Origin: Liolophura sinensis
Taxonomy: Eukaryota; Mollusca; Polyplacophora; Chitonida; Chitonidae
Assembly (NCBI RefSeq): GCF_032854445.1
Contig: NC_088297.1
Location: forward strand, 16,317,127 to 16,381,126
DNA length: 64,000 nt
Direction: 5' to 3'
The stretch's first letter is position 1. Each line of letters starts with the position of its first letter. Positions 1 to 9,900 of the stretch are shown piece after piece. The notes under the pieces were generated by a model. The model was not told the origin of the DNA. It searched no databases and saw only the letters and a program-made list of their open reading frames with translations. The translations under genes were made by a program, and so were the position numbers.

Positions 1-112
1 TATATCTGAATCACTTGCCATCTTAAACAAACCAGTCCTGTATTTTCCTAGGCGTTTGAGGAATTCAACATCTAGGTCCAGCTCTGTCAAACGTTTAAAT
101 TCTTGAAGAACC
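1..112 (-). CDS. Partial exon of an unidentified host gene, cut by the window edge
   Basis: On the minus strand a splice acceptor (ATTATAG at 113-119) opens a 37-codon frame that runs to the window edge. It begins VLQEFKRLTELDLDVEFLKR and ends near FKMASDSDI. The pattern Leu-x2-Leu-x-Glu-Leu-x-(Leu/Ile) followed by a short basic stretch and an acidic-serine segment faintly recalls the TFIIS N-terminal (LW) domain, but this is weak and I do not assign a function. Another open minus-strand stretch with a good acceptor (TTTCACAG) lies at 558-664 and could be an earlier exon; its phase relation to 1-112 could not be settled. The E2F/CCAAT promoter at 1650-1735 probably belongs to this gene. Confidence 0.45.
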
Positions 113-1640
113 TATAATTACATAAAATACACTTTTTACATCAATGTAAGCTTCTACTAATATATTAATTATATACTGCGTAAGATCGTCCCCATATCTT
201 ACTCTCTGGAACAGGGATTTCCAAAATATAATTTTCACAGGTAATAACAGAATATGCACTCCCCTTTGGCATTATTTCAATTAATTTAACCATACTCATT
301 GGTCATTAATATGACTAACATTTGCTTAATCCATTCCTGTTAAGTGTTGCAAACCTCACTGAAATGCACTTTAGACATGACCCAGCTAGGCTGGACTCTA
401 CTTGGACTGACAGATAACTGTAATCTGAAAGCTAAGATCATTTTAAACAATATTCCTCATTTAATGACCACCTCCCCAAAAAAGCTGTTCCAGTACAACA
501 AAAAATAACCCTGTATAATCTCATGTTACCTAATGATTTTGTTTTGCTTAATTGTACTGCTTTTCCAACTGAATGTGTGATAGTGTCAACATGGCGACCA
601 TTCTGTCCATGTTGATTTCACTGCTTGCAGCCAAAGGTATATGGTTCTCAGTCAAAGAAAAAAGCTGTGAAAGATATTGAAGAAGCATATATGCATTCCC
701 CCTCTCTTTCTTCTCCTCGGTGGTAAAAAGTTGTGGAAAAAATGTAACTTCACAGTACACAACTACATTATCCATATCCAAAGTTTAAAAATTCTATGCT
801 GGAGATCTTTAACATGTATATCAGACAAACAACTTCACCATGCAGCGCTCTCTTTAATAACAAGGGGCAGATAACTTTGTAACCTTTGACAGCGCACACT
901 TGAATTACAGACTGTTCCTACACAAGGCTACACAAGGTTGACAAACCTACAGTATGTCAAGCAGTCATTGAGAAAAAGACTTGACAAGAAACTGAAACTA
1001 TCTGGGGGATAAAAACTCTCACAGATTAAACTAATAAAGAGCTGTATTAAAGTAGGCCTAACAGTTAGAGTTGTATTAATTATATATCTATAATTTAGGC
1101 TACTGGTCACTCCTCCAGCTTTCCCTTTCATAACTTTCATAAGTTACCACACTCCTTCAACCTGATGCTTACATTCATGCATGGCGATGGAAATAAGACA
1201 GCCCTACATAACGGTATCGTCCCGTCAATGGACAGAGAACCAGTATCACGAAAAAGTATGGTTGTGTCAAGTAAACTACCAATTCATTAATGATGAAACA
1301 ATCTCAAGAAAGCTTAAGCATTTCGATATGTTCTACGCTATTAAGATCAAGGTTTAGCCATACATTAACCTGAATCTCACACCCCTTTCAGTTTTCTGTA
1401 CAGTTTTAGTTTGTTGTTGTTGTTGTTGTTTTTGTTTAGCCCTACAAAGGTACACAAGTGTATAACGCTAATGAACAACAGCGGACTAACAAGCAACGAA
1501 ATTCAACTATCGTACAAAATGTTTCACGATTTCTAATGAAATGGAATCTTACCTATCTTTCCTTCAGATTTTTAAGTTCTTGATTTCAGCTTACAATTAA
1601 TTTCATGTGCCTAGTTATTCTCGATAAACAGCGGCGATAA
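113..1640. other. Probable introns and 5' region of the unidentified minus-strand gene
   Basis: A+T-rich sequence with no long frame of convincing coding character. On the minus strand a consensus donor (GATAG/GTAAGAT, about 1549-1558) lies shortly below the promoter and fits a short non-coding first exon. A small open stretch at 558-664 is preceded by an acceptor. Nothing else is recognisable. Confidence 0.4.
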
Positions 1641-1649
1641 ACAAACAGA

Positions 1650-1735
1650 AGGCGCCAAACTAATCACGCGCCAAACTCATCACGCGAACTGCTGGGAGAC
1701 CCAATGGGAAGCGGCAAAACATTTTATGCCAATCA
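1650..1735 (-). promoter_or_regulatory. Paired E2F-type sites and CCAAT boxes (probable cell-cycle promoter)
   Basis: GCGCCAAAC occurs at 1652-1660 and again at 1668-1676 as part of a 16-bp direct repeat. On the minus strand it reads GTTTGGCGC, the classic E2F site. CCAAT boxes follow at 1701-1705 and 1729-1733. Paired E2F sites plus CCAAT boxes are typical of S-phase or mitotic gene promoters. The likely client is the minus-strand gene whose exon reaches the window edge. No TATA box is evident. Confidence 0.55.
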
Positions 1736-1740
1736 AAACG

Positions 1741-3040
1741 AAAGACACAAACGACATGGGGCTAGATGACGAGTTGCCTCCCGTGCTGAATAGATGGCGC
1801 TCACCATGTGAAGGATTATTCGTGTAAGGTCAGCAATTTTCGGCATTCATAAGCAGATTTCGTGATCGTACTCACACGGCTGTTTACGTAAGGATCTAAC
1901 TGTCTGGAGCCAAAGACAGTCGGAGAGGTGGTCGAAGTGCAGCTTCGAGCGCATTCACGATTTTCTACTGTTTCACTGCAGTGCTTTGGAACCCCGCTTT
2001 GCTTTAATTCCACAGCCGTTGGGAAACAGTCATGTATAATATTAGTGTGCTTGAAAAGAAAAAAAAAGAGCTCATCGCGTGGACTTAATTACTTGTTTTA
2101 GACCGGTAGGGCCTATACTGTTCCCCATTGATATTCACAATGTTAGCCATATGCATATCGCCTTCTTGGGTAATTACTTATTTTACATGTAGATGAAAAT
2201 ATAATAATAAGAGATATTATTATGTTCAGGGAGTTTAAAAAAGCTCCCGTTCACTTATATTGAATACATTTGTATAAAACTTATTTTGAGTAATGAAAGA
2301 GATCACCATAAGTGTTAGAAAAAAAAGTAACATAACATGGCTTGCTTCCACTTGTTTTAACGCAAAATGTTACCCACTGTACATACACACAGTGGGAATT
2401 AAAGTCCAAGCTGGGCTAACCATATTGTTCTCGGCATTAGATGTTAAGTGCATAACCCATTTGGTCACAAAACGTTACAGACATACAGGAATGAATACAG
2501 GGCTAATCTAGTTCGGACTGGATTACATTTGGTATAAGATTTTAAACAGTTTAGCATTATTCGCCTGTCATGTGTCATATGACTCACTGGGACGATTACC
2601 AAAACTCATGCGATGAGTCATTTGTCCAAGAAAGTTACTCAGACGCGACTCACTTTGTGTCCAGAGTACACTGAGTCGAACACAACTGACTCGCTGGGAT
2701 GAGTCCATATGATGCAAAAGTGACACGTTAATTTTTCTCAGTTTACTATACTCGATTCTGATTGGCTACCAGGAAGACCAACAACAAATGTGTCATGTAT
2801 GTGTTACCAACAGAAAGCTTAAGTATTAACGAACAAGATTTAGTTTGAGTGAAATGGATTAATTTTTACTGAAGCAGGAGACCGGGAATTAGCGCTGGGT
2901 GGTATCGGCCCTTTGTTGTTCTTATCATGCATGTGATAAAGATAGTTTCTGTTTTAATTTAATGCTTTTATATATGTCTTGAATGAGGATTACCCGCAAC
3001 CAAAGGCAACTAGGGATCTTCCTCAGCGACTCCTCTGTCT
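1741..3040. other. Intergenic DNA without recognised genes
   Basis: No coding exon, RNA gene or clear repeat could be supported. At 2590-2710 variants of GACTCACTGGGA/GACTCGCTGGGATGAGTC recur about four times, which may be a decayed short repeat. Confidence 0.4.
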
Positions 3041-3216
3041 ATTTATTTAATGATTTATCTGATTGGTGCTGTACTCAAGAATATTTCACTTATACGACGG
3101 CGGCCTCCTTGTGGTGGGAGAAAACCCGACAGACCCGGAAGGAAATCCACGACCATTAGCAGGTTGGTGACAGACTTTCCCATGTACGGCCGGAGAGGAA
3201 GCCACCATTTCGGCAA
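3041..3216 (-). repeat. SINE family 1 copy (3' part)
   Basis: Copy of the window's dominant SINE. Landmarks in order on the plus strand are an A+T-rich tail, ACTCAAGAATATTTCACTTA, ACGACGGCGGCC, a GGTGGGAG segment, CCACGACCATTAGCAGGTTG and a GGCCGGAGAGGAAGCC segment. The tRNA-like head is missing. Confidence 0.75.
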
Positions 3217-3488
3217 ACCATGCATGATTCAAGACCTTTACCGGACACTCCGGTTCTCTATCATATTTTACCGATTAGGTACCACCTTTCATACGCATAG
3301 AAACAGAAATTACTTAAATCAAAATATTCAGAGAATCGATATCTTCAGGCCTGGATGAAAATTCGAAGGAATTTAACACGCATGTATAGTTCGTTTTGTT
3401 TGTCATACAGTATATATAGTGAAGACTTTAATCAATCTCGAACGAAAAAAAATAAAAATTCTTTCCGCAACAGGATTTTTGTAACACT

Positions 3489-3490
3489 AT

Positions 3491-3525
<35 letters not shown>

Positions 3526-3652
3526 TTGGTGTTTTACGCCATACTCAAGAATATTTCACTCATACGACGGCGGCCAGTATTACGGTGGGTGAAAACTGGA
3601 CAGAGGAAACCCACGACCATCCGCAGGTTGCTGGAGAGACCTTTCCATGTAT
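3489..3652 (-). repeat. SINE family 1 copy with (TTTA)n tail
   Basis: Starts with a (TTTA)n run at about 3487-3528, then GGTGTTTTACGCCATACTC, ATTTCACTCATACGACGGCG and CCACGACCATCCGCAGG. It stops before the tRNA-like head. A second copy lies only 270 bp upstream. Confidence 0.8.
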
Positions 3653-3655
3653 CTA

Positions 3656-3841
3656 ATACTACACTATTGTAGGTGTTCTCTCATTGCTGTTGGTCTTCTC
3701 TCATTATTGTAGGCGTATCTCTCATTATTGTTGATGTCTCCCTTGTTATTGCCGGTGTCTCTCATTTCAGTATAGGCGTATCTCTTTACTGAAGGTGTCT
3801 GTCATTATTGAAGGTGTATCCCTCATTACAGTAGGTGTTTC
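3656..3841 (+). repeat. ~21-bp minisatellite, left part (split by the Polinton)
   Basis: Degenerate tandem units of the form TCTCTCATTATTGTAGGTG with a period near 21 bp. The same array continues at 24885-25035 on the far side of the Polinton, so the element inserted inside it. Each unit looks like a splice acceptor (pyrimidines then TAG/G). In one frame the unit reads as the heptapeptide SLIIVGV. Confidence 0.75.
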
Positions 3842-3847
3842 ATTATT
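3842..3847. repeat. Target-site duplication, left copy
   Basis: ATTATT directly precedes the terminal AGTAGTATAG of the Polinton and recurs exactly at 24879-24884 after its other end. Six base pairs is the duplication length established for Polinton integrases. Confidence 0.9.
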
Positions 3848-4289
3848 AGTAGTATAGAATGTGACTGACGTTCGGTATTGAGGAGGGATTTTTTTGGAGG
3901 TTTTGAGGAGTTGTTTTTTTTTGAGGTGATGTGGTGGTGACGTCACACCTGCCAGCCCGAAGGGCTGGTAGGTGTGACGTCATCCCTCAGTTGTGGGTTT
4001 TTCCCACACCGCGGGGCGTATGTGTGTATAGACGAGTGTGATATAGTGTATAGTATAACAGTATAGGGAAAAAAGAGAGAAAAAAAAAGAGGCAAAACGT
4101 CGGCTTGTAAAGTCGAGTGGGACAGCTCGAAAAGAGCTCCCAGGCGCCAAAACGGACCAATGGGTGAGCAGGATTTGCCCCAAAACTGCCCAATGGGAGG
4201 CCCGCAAAACGGACCAATCAGCGTGCGAGAAGAGGTTACGTAAGAAAAAACGAACCAATCAGCGCGTGGTGAATTTCCGCGTAGATAGG
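3848..4289 (+). repeat. Polinton left terminal inverted repeat
   Basis: Matches the reverse complement of 24439-24878. It starts AGTAGTATAGAATG and ends near TTTCCGCGTAGATAGG. From outside in it holds a hairpin-forming palindrome with CRE sites, poly-purine tracts, and a cluster of CCAAT boxes facing the element's interior. Confidence 0.95.
3938..3982. promoter_or_regulatory. CRE-tipped palindrome (hairpin) in the left TIR
   Basis: A 45-nt near-perfect palindrome: TGACGTCACACCTGCCAGCC, a short GAA centre, then the complement ending in TGACGTCA, with one mismatch. Each tip is itself the palindromic CREB/ATF site TGACGTCA. An identical copy lies in the right TIR at about 24744-24788. It could act as a transcription-factor platform, a replication-end structure, or both; only the sequence symmetry is seen directly. 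Confidence 0.7.
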
Positions 4290-4300
4290 TACAAAAAGAC
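4155..4300 (+). promoter_or_regulatory. Inward-facing TIR promoter: four CCAAT boxes and TTACGTAA
   Basis: CCAAT boxes lie at 4157-4161, 4190-4194, 4214-4218 and 4255-4259, two in the context ACCAATCAGCG. The palindromic bZIP (PAR/C-EBP type) site TTACGTAA lies at 4237-4244. The zinc-finger ATG follows about 120 bp after the last box. Because the TIR is duplicated, the right end carries the same promoter pointing inward on the minus strand. Confidence 0.6.
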
Positions 4301-4378
4301 AGGTGCGGCAGTAGCAGATCACTTCACCCGAAGACACCGACCGACCGAGCGAGCGAGCGATCGAGTAAAGAAGCAACG

Positions 4379-4804
4379 ATGGATCAAGAGGATTTCGAGG
4401 TTAATATGGAGAAGAAGACGGAGAAGCTATTTACCTGTGAGGTGTGCGATCGAGGATTCACCCGACGCGATAACTGGCGACGGCATGCTAAAACACAGCA
4501 CGGTGATAAGAAGAAGAAGAAGAAGAAGAAGAAGACGGAGAAGTATTTTTGCCGGGTGTGTGCCCAGCATTTTACCCGGCGGGATAACTGGCTCCGGCAC
4601 CAGCGGACGCATCACCAGCCCCAGACAAACAAAAGATTCACCTGTCCGACCTGTGACCGGGTGTTTTTTCGCCGGGCGAATTTGATCCGCCATCAACAGC
4701 GACATGACAACAAAAAAGAACGTGTGTGGCATTGCGAAGACTGCGGGGAGTCTTTCTACCGGTTGTGGGATTGGCGGACCCATCAACGTGGGAAACACGG
4801 CTCG
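4379..4804 (+). CDS. Polinton C2H2 zinc-finger protein
   Basis: From ATG 4379 the frame encodes four C2H2 fingers: FTCEVCDRGFTRRDNWRRH, then YFCRVCAQHFTRRDNWLRH, FTCPTCDRVFFRRANLIRH and WHCEDCGESFYRLWDWRTH. A lysine run coded by an (AAG)n microsatellite separates the first two. Fingers one and two are near-duplicates, suggesting internal duplication. The product should bind DNA; its target is unknown. A consensus donor (TCG/GTAAGT) follows the last finger at 4805, so the coding end may be a splice junction; without splicing the frame continues to 4894 in low-complexity sequence. It is the first gene behind the left TIR promoter, a position suiting an early regulator. Confidence 0.7.
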
Positions 4805-4929
4805 GTAAGTTCTTTTTTTTATTATTTTATTTTATTTTTCTCCGCCCCAAGCAGCAGGTTGAGTGACCTACTAACCCACGAAGACGCCGCTTGATTATGG
4901 AGGTTGAAAAGCCACTGTATTCCATGAAT

Positions 4930-5002
4930 GGCCGGTTAGCTCAGTCGGCAGAGCGTCGGGCTAATAACGCGAATGTCACGGGTTCGAGCCTCATATCAAC
5001 CA
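4930..5002 (+). tRNA. tRNA-Ile(AAU)-like gene or tRNA pseudogene inside the Polinton
   Basis: Seventy-three bases starting GGCCGGTTAGCTCAGTCGG resemble animal tRNA-Ile with anticodon AAT in the loop CTAATAA. The A box (TAGCTCAGTCGG) and B box (GGTTCGAGCC) match RNA polymerase III consensus, and a T-run terminator follows at about 5010-5015. The cloverleaf is imperfect: the acceptor stem has two C/A oppositions and the anticodon and T stems about one mismatch each. It is therefore either a decayed tRNA or a tRNA-like transcript. It lies in the gap between the zinc-finger and polymerase genes. A SINE head is an alternative, but no SINE body follows. Confidence 0.6.
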
Positions 5003-5409
5003 GTTGATATTTTTTCATTTTTGTTGGTGGGCATTGATTTTTTTTTTCATTTTCGTTTCTTTGCATACTATTTCGTTTTAAATAACGACGAGTATGTTGA
5101 ATTTGGGGATAGTCTTTGAAGTCCAAATGTTGAATCATGTGCATGTATGAGCAGTTGCTTTCCGCGTTCAGCGTTGGTCATCTCAGACTTGGTGATAAAA
5201 AGGGTCCGTTTCCAAAAAAAAATCATGCGCACAATAAATGTACATGATTTGTTTGTTTCAGGCTGGGGATGAATTAGGGGGAGTAATTTGCTTCTTGAAA
5301 GTTAATTTAAGACAGTAAGAGCTATCTCATGTTACATGTTTGTAACAGTATATGAAAAGAAGTATAAAAAAAACTTCTTTACTGGATCATATGCAATAAG
5401 ACATGCTGC

Positions 5410-5660
5410 ATTTCATTGCTGAAAATTACTATTCACAGCTGAGTTGTTTACCGTTATGTAAGCACTTGCGCTGTAGATGGTGTGTCGATAGGGTTTCCAC
5501 TCCATGTAGGTGACATAAGGGTGTACTCCCCAGCTCGCTGGCGCAGTGGCTGACGCAGTGGCTGGGTGACTGACTGGCAACAATGTATACAATGTATACA
5601 AGACGCAGCCGATCAAAACAAAAACCACGTGTCCAAACAAAAACCACGTGTCAAAACAAA
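5410..5660. repeat. Cluster of short direct repeats in the Polinton non-coding gap
   Basis: Contains GCAGTGGCTG twice (5543-5565), ACAATGTATACAATGTATAC (about 5580-5600) and AAACAAAAACCACGTGTC twice (about 5617-5652); the last carries the E-box CACGTG. The ACAATGTAT element recurs at 11.2-11.3 kb. No coding frame is convincing here. A regulatory role is inferred only from repetition and position. Confidence 0.45.
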
Positions 5661-5747
5661 GCACAGCTGACAGCGATATGTTTCCTGAACAATGGTGAAC
5701 GGGAATACCTATCTGGATGGTTCCTATGTTTTATGTATTAAAAAAGG

Positions 5748-5783
5748 GACTGGGTCAGTGTGTCAGTGTGTCATGCTAGGGCT
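5748..5783 (-). promoter_or_regulatory. Copy 1 of the recurrent TGACACACTGA motif
   Basis: Plus strand reads GGGTCAGTGTGTCAGTGTGT; the reverse complement gives the shared core TGACACACTGA-CCC. The same motif is found at 11177-11204, 11316-11350, 15901-15930 and 18573-18608, always between genes of the Polinton. Confidence 0.55.
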
Positions 5784-5958
5784 GCTATCTATCGGATTGG
5801 TTCCTATGTATTATGTATTAAAATAAATTTTTTTAGCGGATTGACGCTTCATTTTAATTAGTAGATTACCACATAAAGTAGTTGTCTATCGGTCACCTTC
5901 AGACGTTGTTGTTGTTTCCAATTAATTAATATTACGTAATATTACGCTTCGTATTCGC

Positions 5959-6681
5959 TAGATTTCTTATGGAAATAACAGTAGTTTTAGTTCAGTATAT
6001 TTAAGGATAGTTGTGTCTTTTAATAGTTTGTAACTCCAGTAAAACCAGATAGAAAGCCTGAGTAGCTTAGAGGATATTTCCTTATGTATTTCGTAGTAGA
6101 AAAGCCTGGTATGACCTAACTGAGATTCAATCAGAATTTGGAAGTGATAGGATGTCAACACCAATAAACCAATGTCACTGGTCAGTTTAGAGAAAACCTC
6201 CCTTGGTTGGCTCTAACTCCAGTAAAGCTAGATAGAAAGCTTGAGTAGCTTAGAGGATATTTCCTTATGTATTTCGTAGTAGAAATCCACGAATGTGTGC
6301 GATGTCAAATGTATGTAAACAAGGGGGATAACTCCTGATGGAATACGCTTAGCAGGGGCGACTACTTTTGTTGGAATAATGGAAATAAGGGTTTCATTCC
6401 TGAAAATGACTATCCACAGCTGAGATCGTTAGATTTCTTATTGAAATAACAGTAGTTTTAGTTCAATATATTTAAGGATAGTTGTGTCTTTTAATAGTTT
6501 GTAACTCCAGTAAAGCTAGATAGAAAGCCTGAGTAGCTTAGAGGATATTTCCTTATGTATTTCGTAGTAGAAATCCACGAATGTGTGTGCGGTGTCAAAT
6601 GTATGTAAACAAGGGGGCTAACTCCTGATGGAATACGCTTAGCAGGGGCGACTACTTTTGTTGGAATAATGGAAATAAGGG
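5959..6681 (+). repeat. Overlapping segmental duplications (150-250 bp) in the Polinton gap
   Basis: Three related segments lie at 5959-6102, 6213-6388 and 6430-6681. All share AGAAAGCCTGAGTAGCTTAG and TTATGTATTTCGTAGTAGAA. The second and third also share GGAATACGCTTAGCAGGGGC and AACAAGGGGG. The near identity suggests recent local duplication. A different short segment, TCCTATGTATTATGTATTA, occurs near 5730, 5810 and 6815 with variants. No coding capacity is apparent. Confidence 0.7.
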
Positions 6682-6931
6682 GTATAACTCTAAATGTCAA
6701 ACGTCAATACGTGTCTGGAAAGAGTAATTTATAGTAACTTTCTTTATTTTTTGTTCCAAAACTGTATAGGGGTTTTGTAGAGTTATATATATATGATATC
6801 TATCGGAATGGCTCCTATGTATTATATGTATTATAAAATTTTTCAGCGGAACATATGTACATATGCACATATGTACAATAGTATGTATATAGAGTATGTC
6901 TAGGGTTTGGTTATAACGTCTACACCCTTCT

Positions 6932-9900
6932 ATGTTACAGAGACCTGTTTCATCTACCACCACCACCACCACCGACGACAACAAACCCAGCACGAGTCAA
7001 GCTCAAGTGAGTTTAGCGGGGGCTGCCTCGTTGAAAGAAGAAAAGAAAAAACAAAAGAAAAAAAGTCCAACGAGCCAGTTCGAGCCCGACCCAGTACAGC
7101 CTCACGAGGGTGTCTTGCCGAGCGGTGACAGTGACGTACGGGAGTTGTACCAGCGGTATTGGCAATCGATCAGGACGTATTTCCATCGCCACAAACCAAT
7201 TCAAGACTGCTATAATTACCGACTGAATGATCTCGGTGCTATCCCAGCCTATGTAGACGAGATTTACGAAGACCAGCCGACTGCTTTCACTATCAATTAC
7301 AGTTTTGGATATATCCTCCGCCACAAAGAGACGGGTCAGGTGCGGTATTATTACCCGAGCACCAACAACACCCGAGTACTCGACGCACCGTACCGCGTGG
7401 CGAGTCGGGCTGACCTGCGAGGATTCCACACCCAGCATCTCCTCACCCAAGACCCGCTTACCTGGGCCCAAAAACAACGCCCCAATACGAAATGGACCGT
7501 CGACCTCATCACCAACGTGCTGTTTTTCGTCCACAAACTCCCGCATCAGCCTATCGGTAAAGGTGGGGTAACGTTACCCTCTTACCTGAAAGGAAACAAG
7601 GGGCTACACACGTTGGTGGGTGGGGATAACGGTCCTTACAGGGACTATTTGTGTTTGTTTCGGTGTCTGGCCGTCCATCTAGACCAGGCCAACCCCAATA
7701 ACTGCGAACGCCAGGCTGGGGTGTATTACCGCAGGTATCTGGATGAAATGGAGATGGAGCCGAGGTATTTCCGCGGAGTACCTCTCAGTGCGCTGGACAC
7801 GGTGGAAAGCCTGTTTCAAGTGAACATTCAAGTCTACCACCTCATCCCCATGGACAGGTCGTACTCAGCACAACTCATTCACCGCAGTGCCGAGCGCTAT
7901 TCTACACCTACCCTGCGGTTAAACCTGTACCAGCGGCATTTCAGCTACATCAAAGACATGGGACGTTATGCTCGATCTTTCACCTGCCAGGTGTGTCAGA
8001 AGAGTTTTGCGAAACTGTGGGAGTTACGACGGCACGGTCAAACGTGCACCGACGCCATTCGACGAAAGTACCCGGGGGTGTCTTCCGCAATCAGCCCACC
8101 ATTTTCGAAACGTTGGCGGACATGGGGATCGAACTCCAGGACGGTGACGACGGCATCTTCCCATACCGAGCGTGTTATGACTTTGAGGCGTACTTGGCTC
8201 CGGTGGACGATGCGGCGACTGCCTCGACGGAATGGACGGCTCAACACATCCCCATGAGTGTCAGCGTCAACTCTAATGTACCGGATTACGACCAGCCCGT
8301 GTGTTTCATCTCCACCGGCGATCCCCAGGCACTCGTCGGGGATATGATGGCTTACCTCAACACCATCAGCGAGATCAGTAGCGCCTATCTCCACGAGCGT
8401 TATGCTTACATCCTGGACGCCTTAGACGAGCGGATCGATCCCGACGAGAAGAAACCGTCTTACACACGCCGAGTGCGGGACAGATTCGTGACCTATATGG
8501 ACCAACTCCCCGTCCTCGGCTTTAACTCGGGTAACTATGACCTGAACTTAATCAAACAACAGCTTTACCCCCACCTGGTCCAGAGCGGTGAATTGGAGTA
8601 TGTGATTAAGCGGAACAATAATCACATGGCCCTCGCCACACCGCAGCTGAAATTTCTGGACATTCGGAATTACCTGGCCCCGAATTACAGTTACGACAAG
8701 TGGGTGAAAGCTTACGACTGTCACGTGACCAAAGGGAAATTTTGTTACAGCTACATAGACTCCCTGGCCCGGCTGGAGGAAACCACACTGCCACCGCAGC
8801 ATGCTTTCGACAACGATCTCACCCACCAGCCGTGCACGGACGCAGAGTACAAGACCTTACAGACGGTGTGGCGAGAGCACGGCATGCGGACCGTCAAAGA
8901 CTTGCTGCGGTGGTATAATAACCTAGACGTCATTCCCTTCATGGAGGCTGCGGAGAAGATGTCGGTGTTCTACCGAACCATGCATGTGGATGTCTTCAAA
9001 GACTGCATCAGCATACCAGGGCTTACCCTCCGCTACTTATTTCATGATTTACGCTCTGTGTTCACCCTCGTCGGTGAGAAAGACAAAGACATGCACGAGT
9101 GCCTCAAGAAAAACATCGTGGGTGGGCCGAGTATCATTTTCCACCGCTACCACGAACGAGGTGTGACCCGTATACGGGGCGGAAAGCTGTGTCAGCGCAT
9201 CGTGGGATTCGATGCCAACGCGCTGTACCTGTACTGCCTGGCCTCACCTATGCCGGCAGGTCACTGCGTCCGTTGGCGCCGTCAGGACGGGGGAGAGAAG
9301 TTCGTTCCCTCCGGCACCGCCACCCGTCTGGCTGAAAAATGGCTGGACTGGAAGTCACAGCAGCTGGGGGTATCGATCCGTCACCGACTCAATCACACCG
9401 AGAAGCGGATCGGCAACCGACAACTCCCCGTAGACGGGTTCGCCTATATCGACGGACAGCCTACTGTGTTTCAATTCCACGGGTGTTATTTCCACTATCA
9501 CGGCTGTCACCTGAATCACCCTCGCCCGGGAAAGGTGTGCTACAACGAGCGGCGCGGATTAACCCCCCAGGACTTACGGCGGGAGGTGGATGCGAACGAC
9601 GCATACATTCGCTCCCAGGGCGATCCATTGGTAACGATATGGGAGTGCGAGTTCCACCGCCAACGCGCGACAAACCCAGCCTTACGGGACTTCCTACAAC
9701 AGTACGGTTTACCCCCGTCACAGCGACAACCCAAGACACAAGCTCAGCTCATGGAGGCTGTCATTCAAGGTCAGTTGTTTGGATTTGTGGAATGTGACAT
9801 CCACGTGCCGGACCACCTCAAAGCGGACTTTGCCGAATGCCCACCCATCTTTAAAAACACCGAGGTGAGTCGGGCTGATATAGGCCCCACCATGGCAGAG

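Noticed and set aside
4427-4798. 123-codon minus-strand frame over the zinc-finger gene
   Set aside because: Leu-run antisense of the (AAG)n and finger-coding sequence; the plus frame has clear C2H2 fingers.
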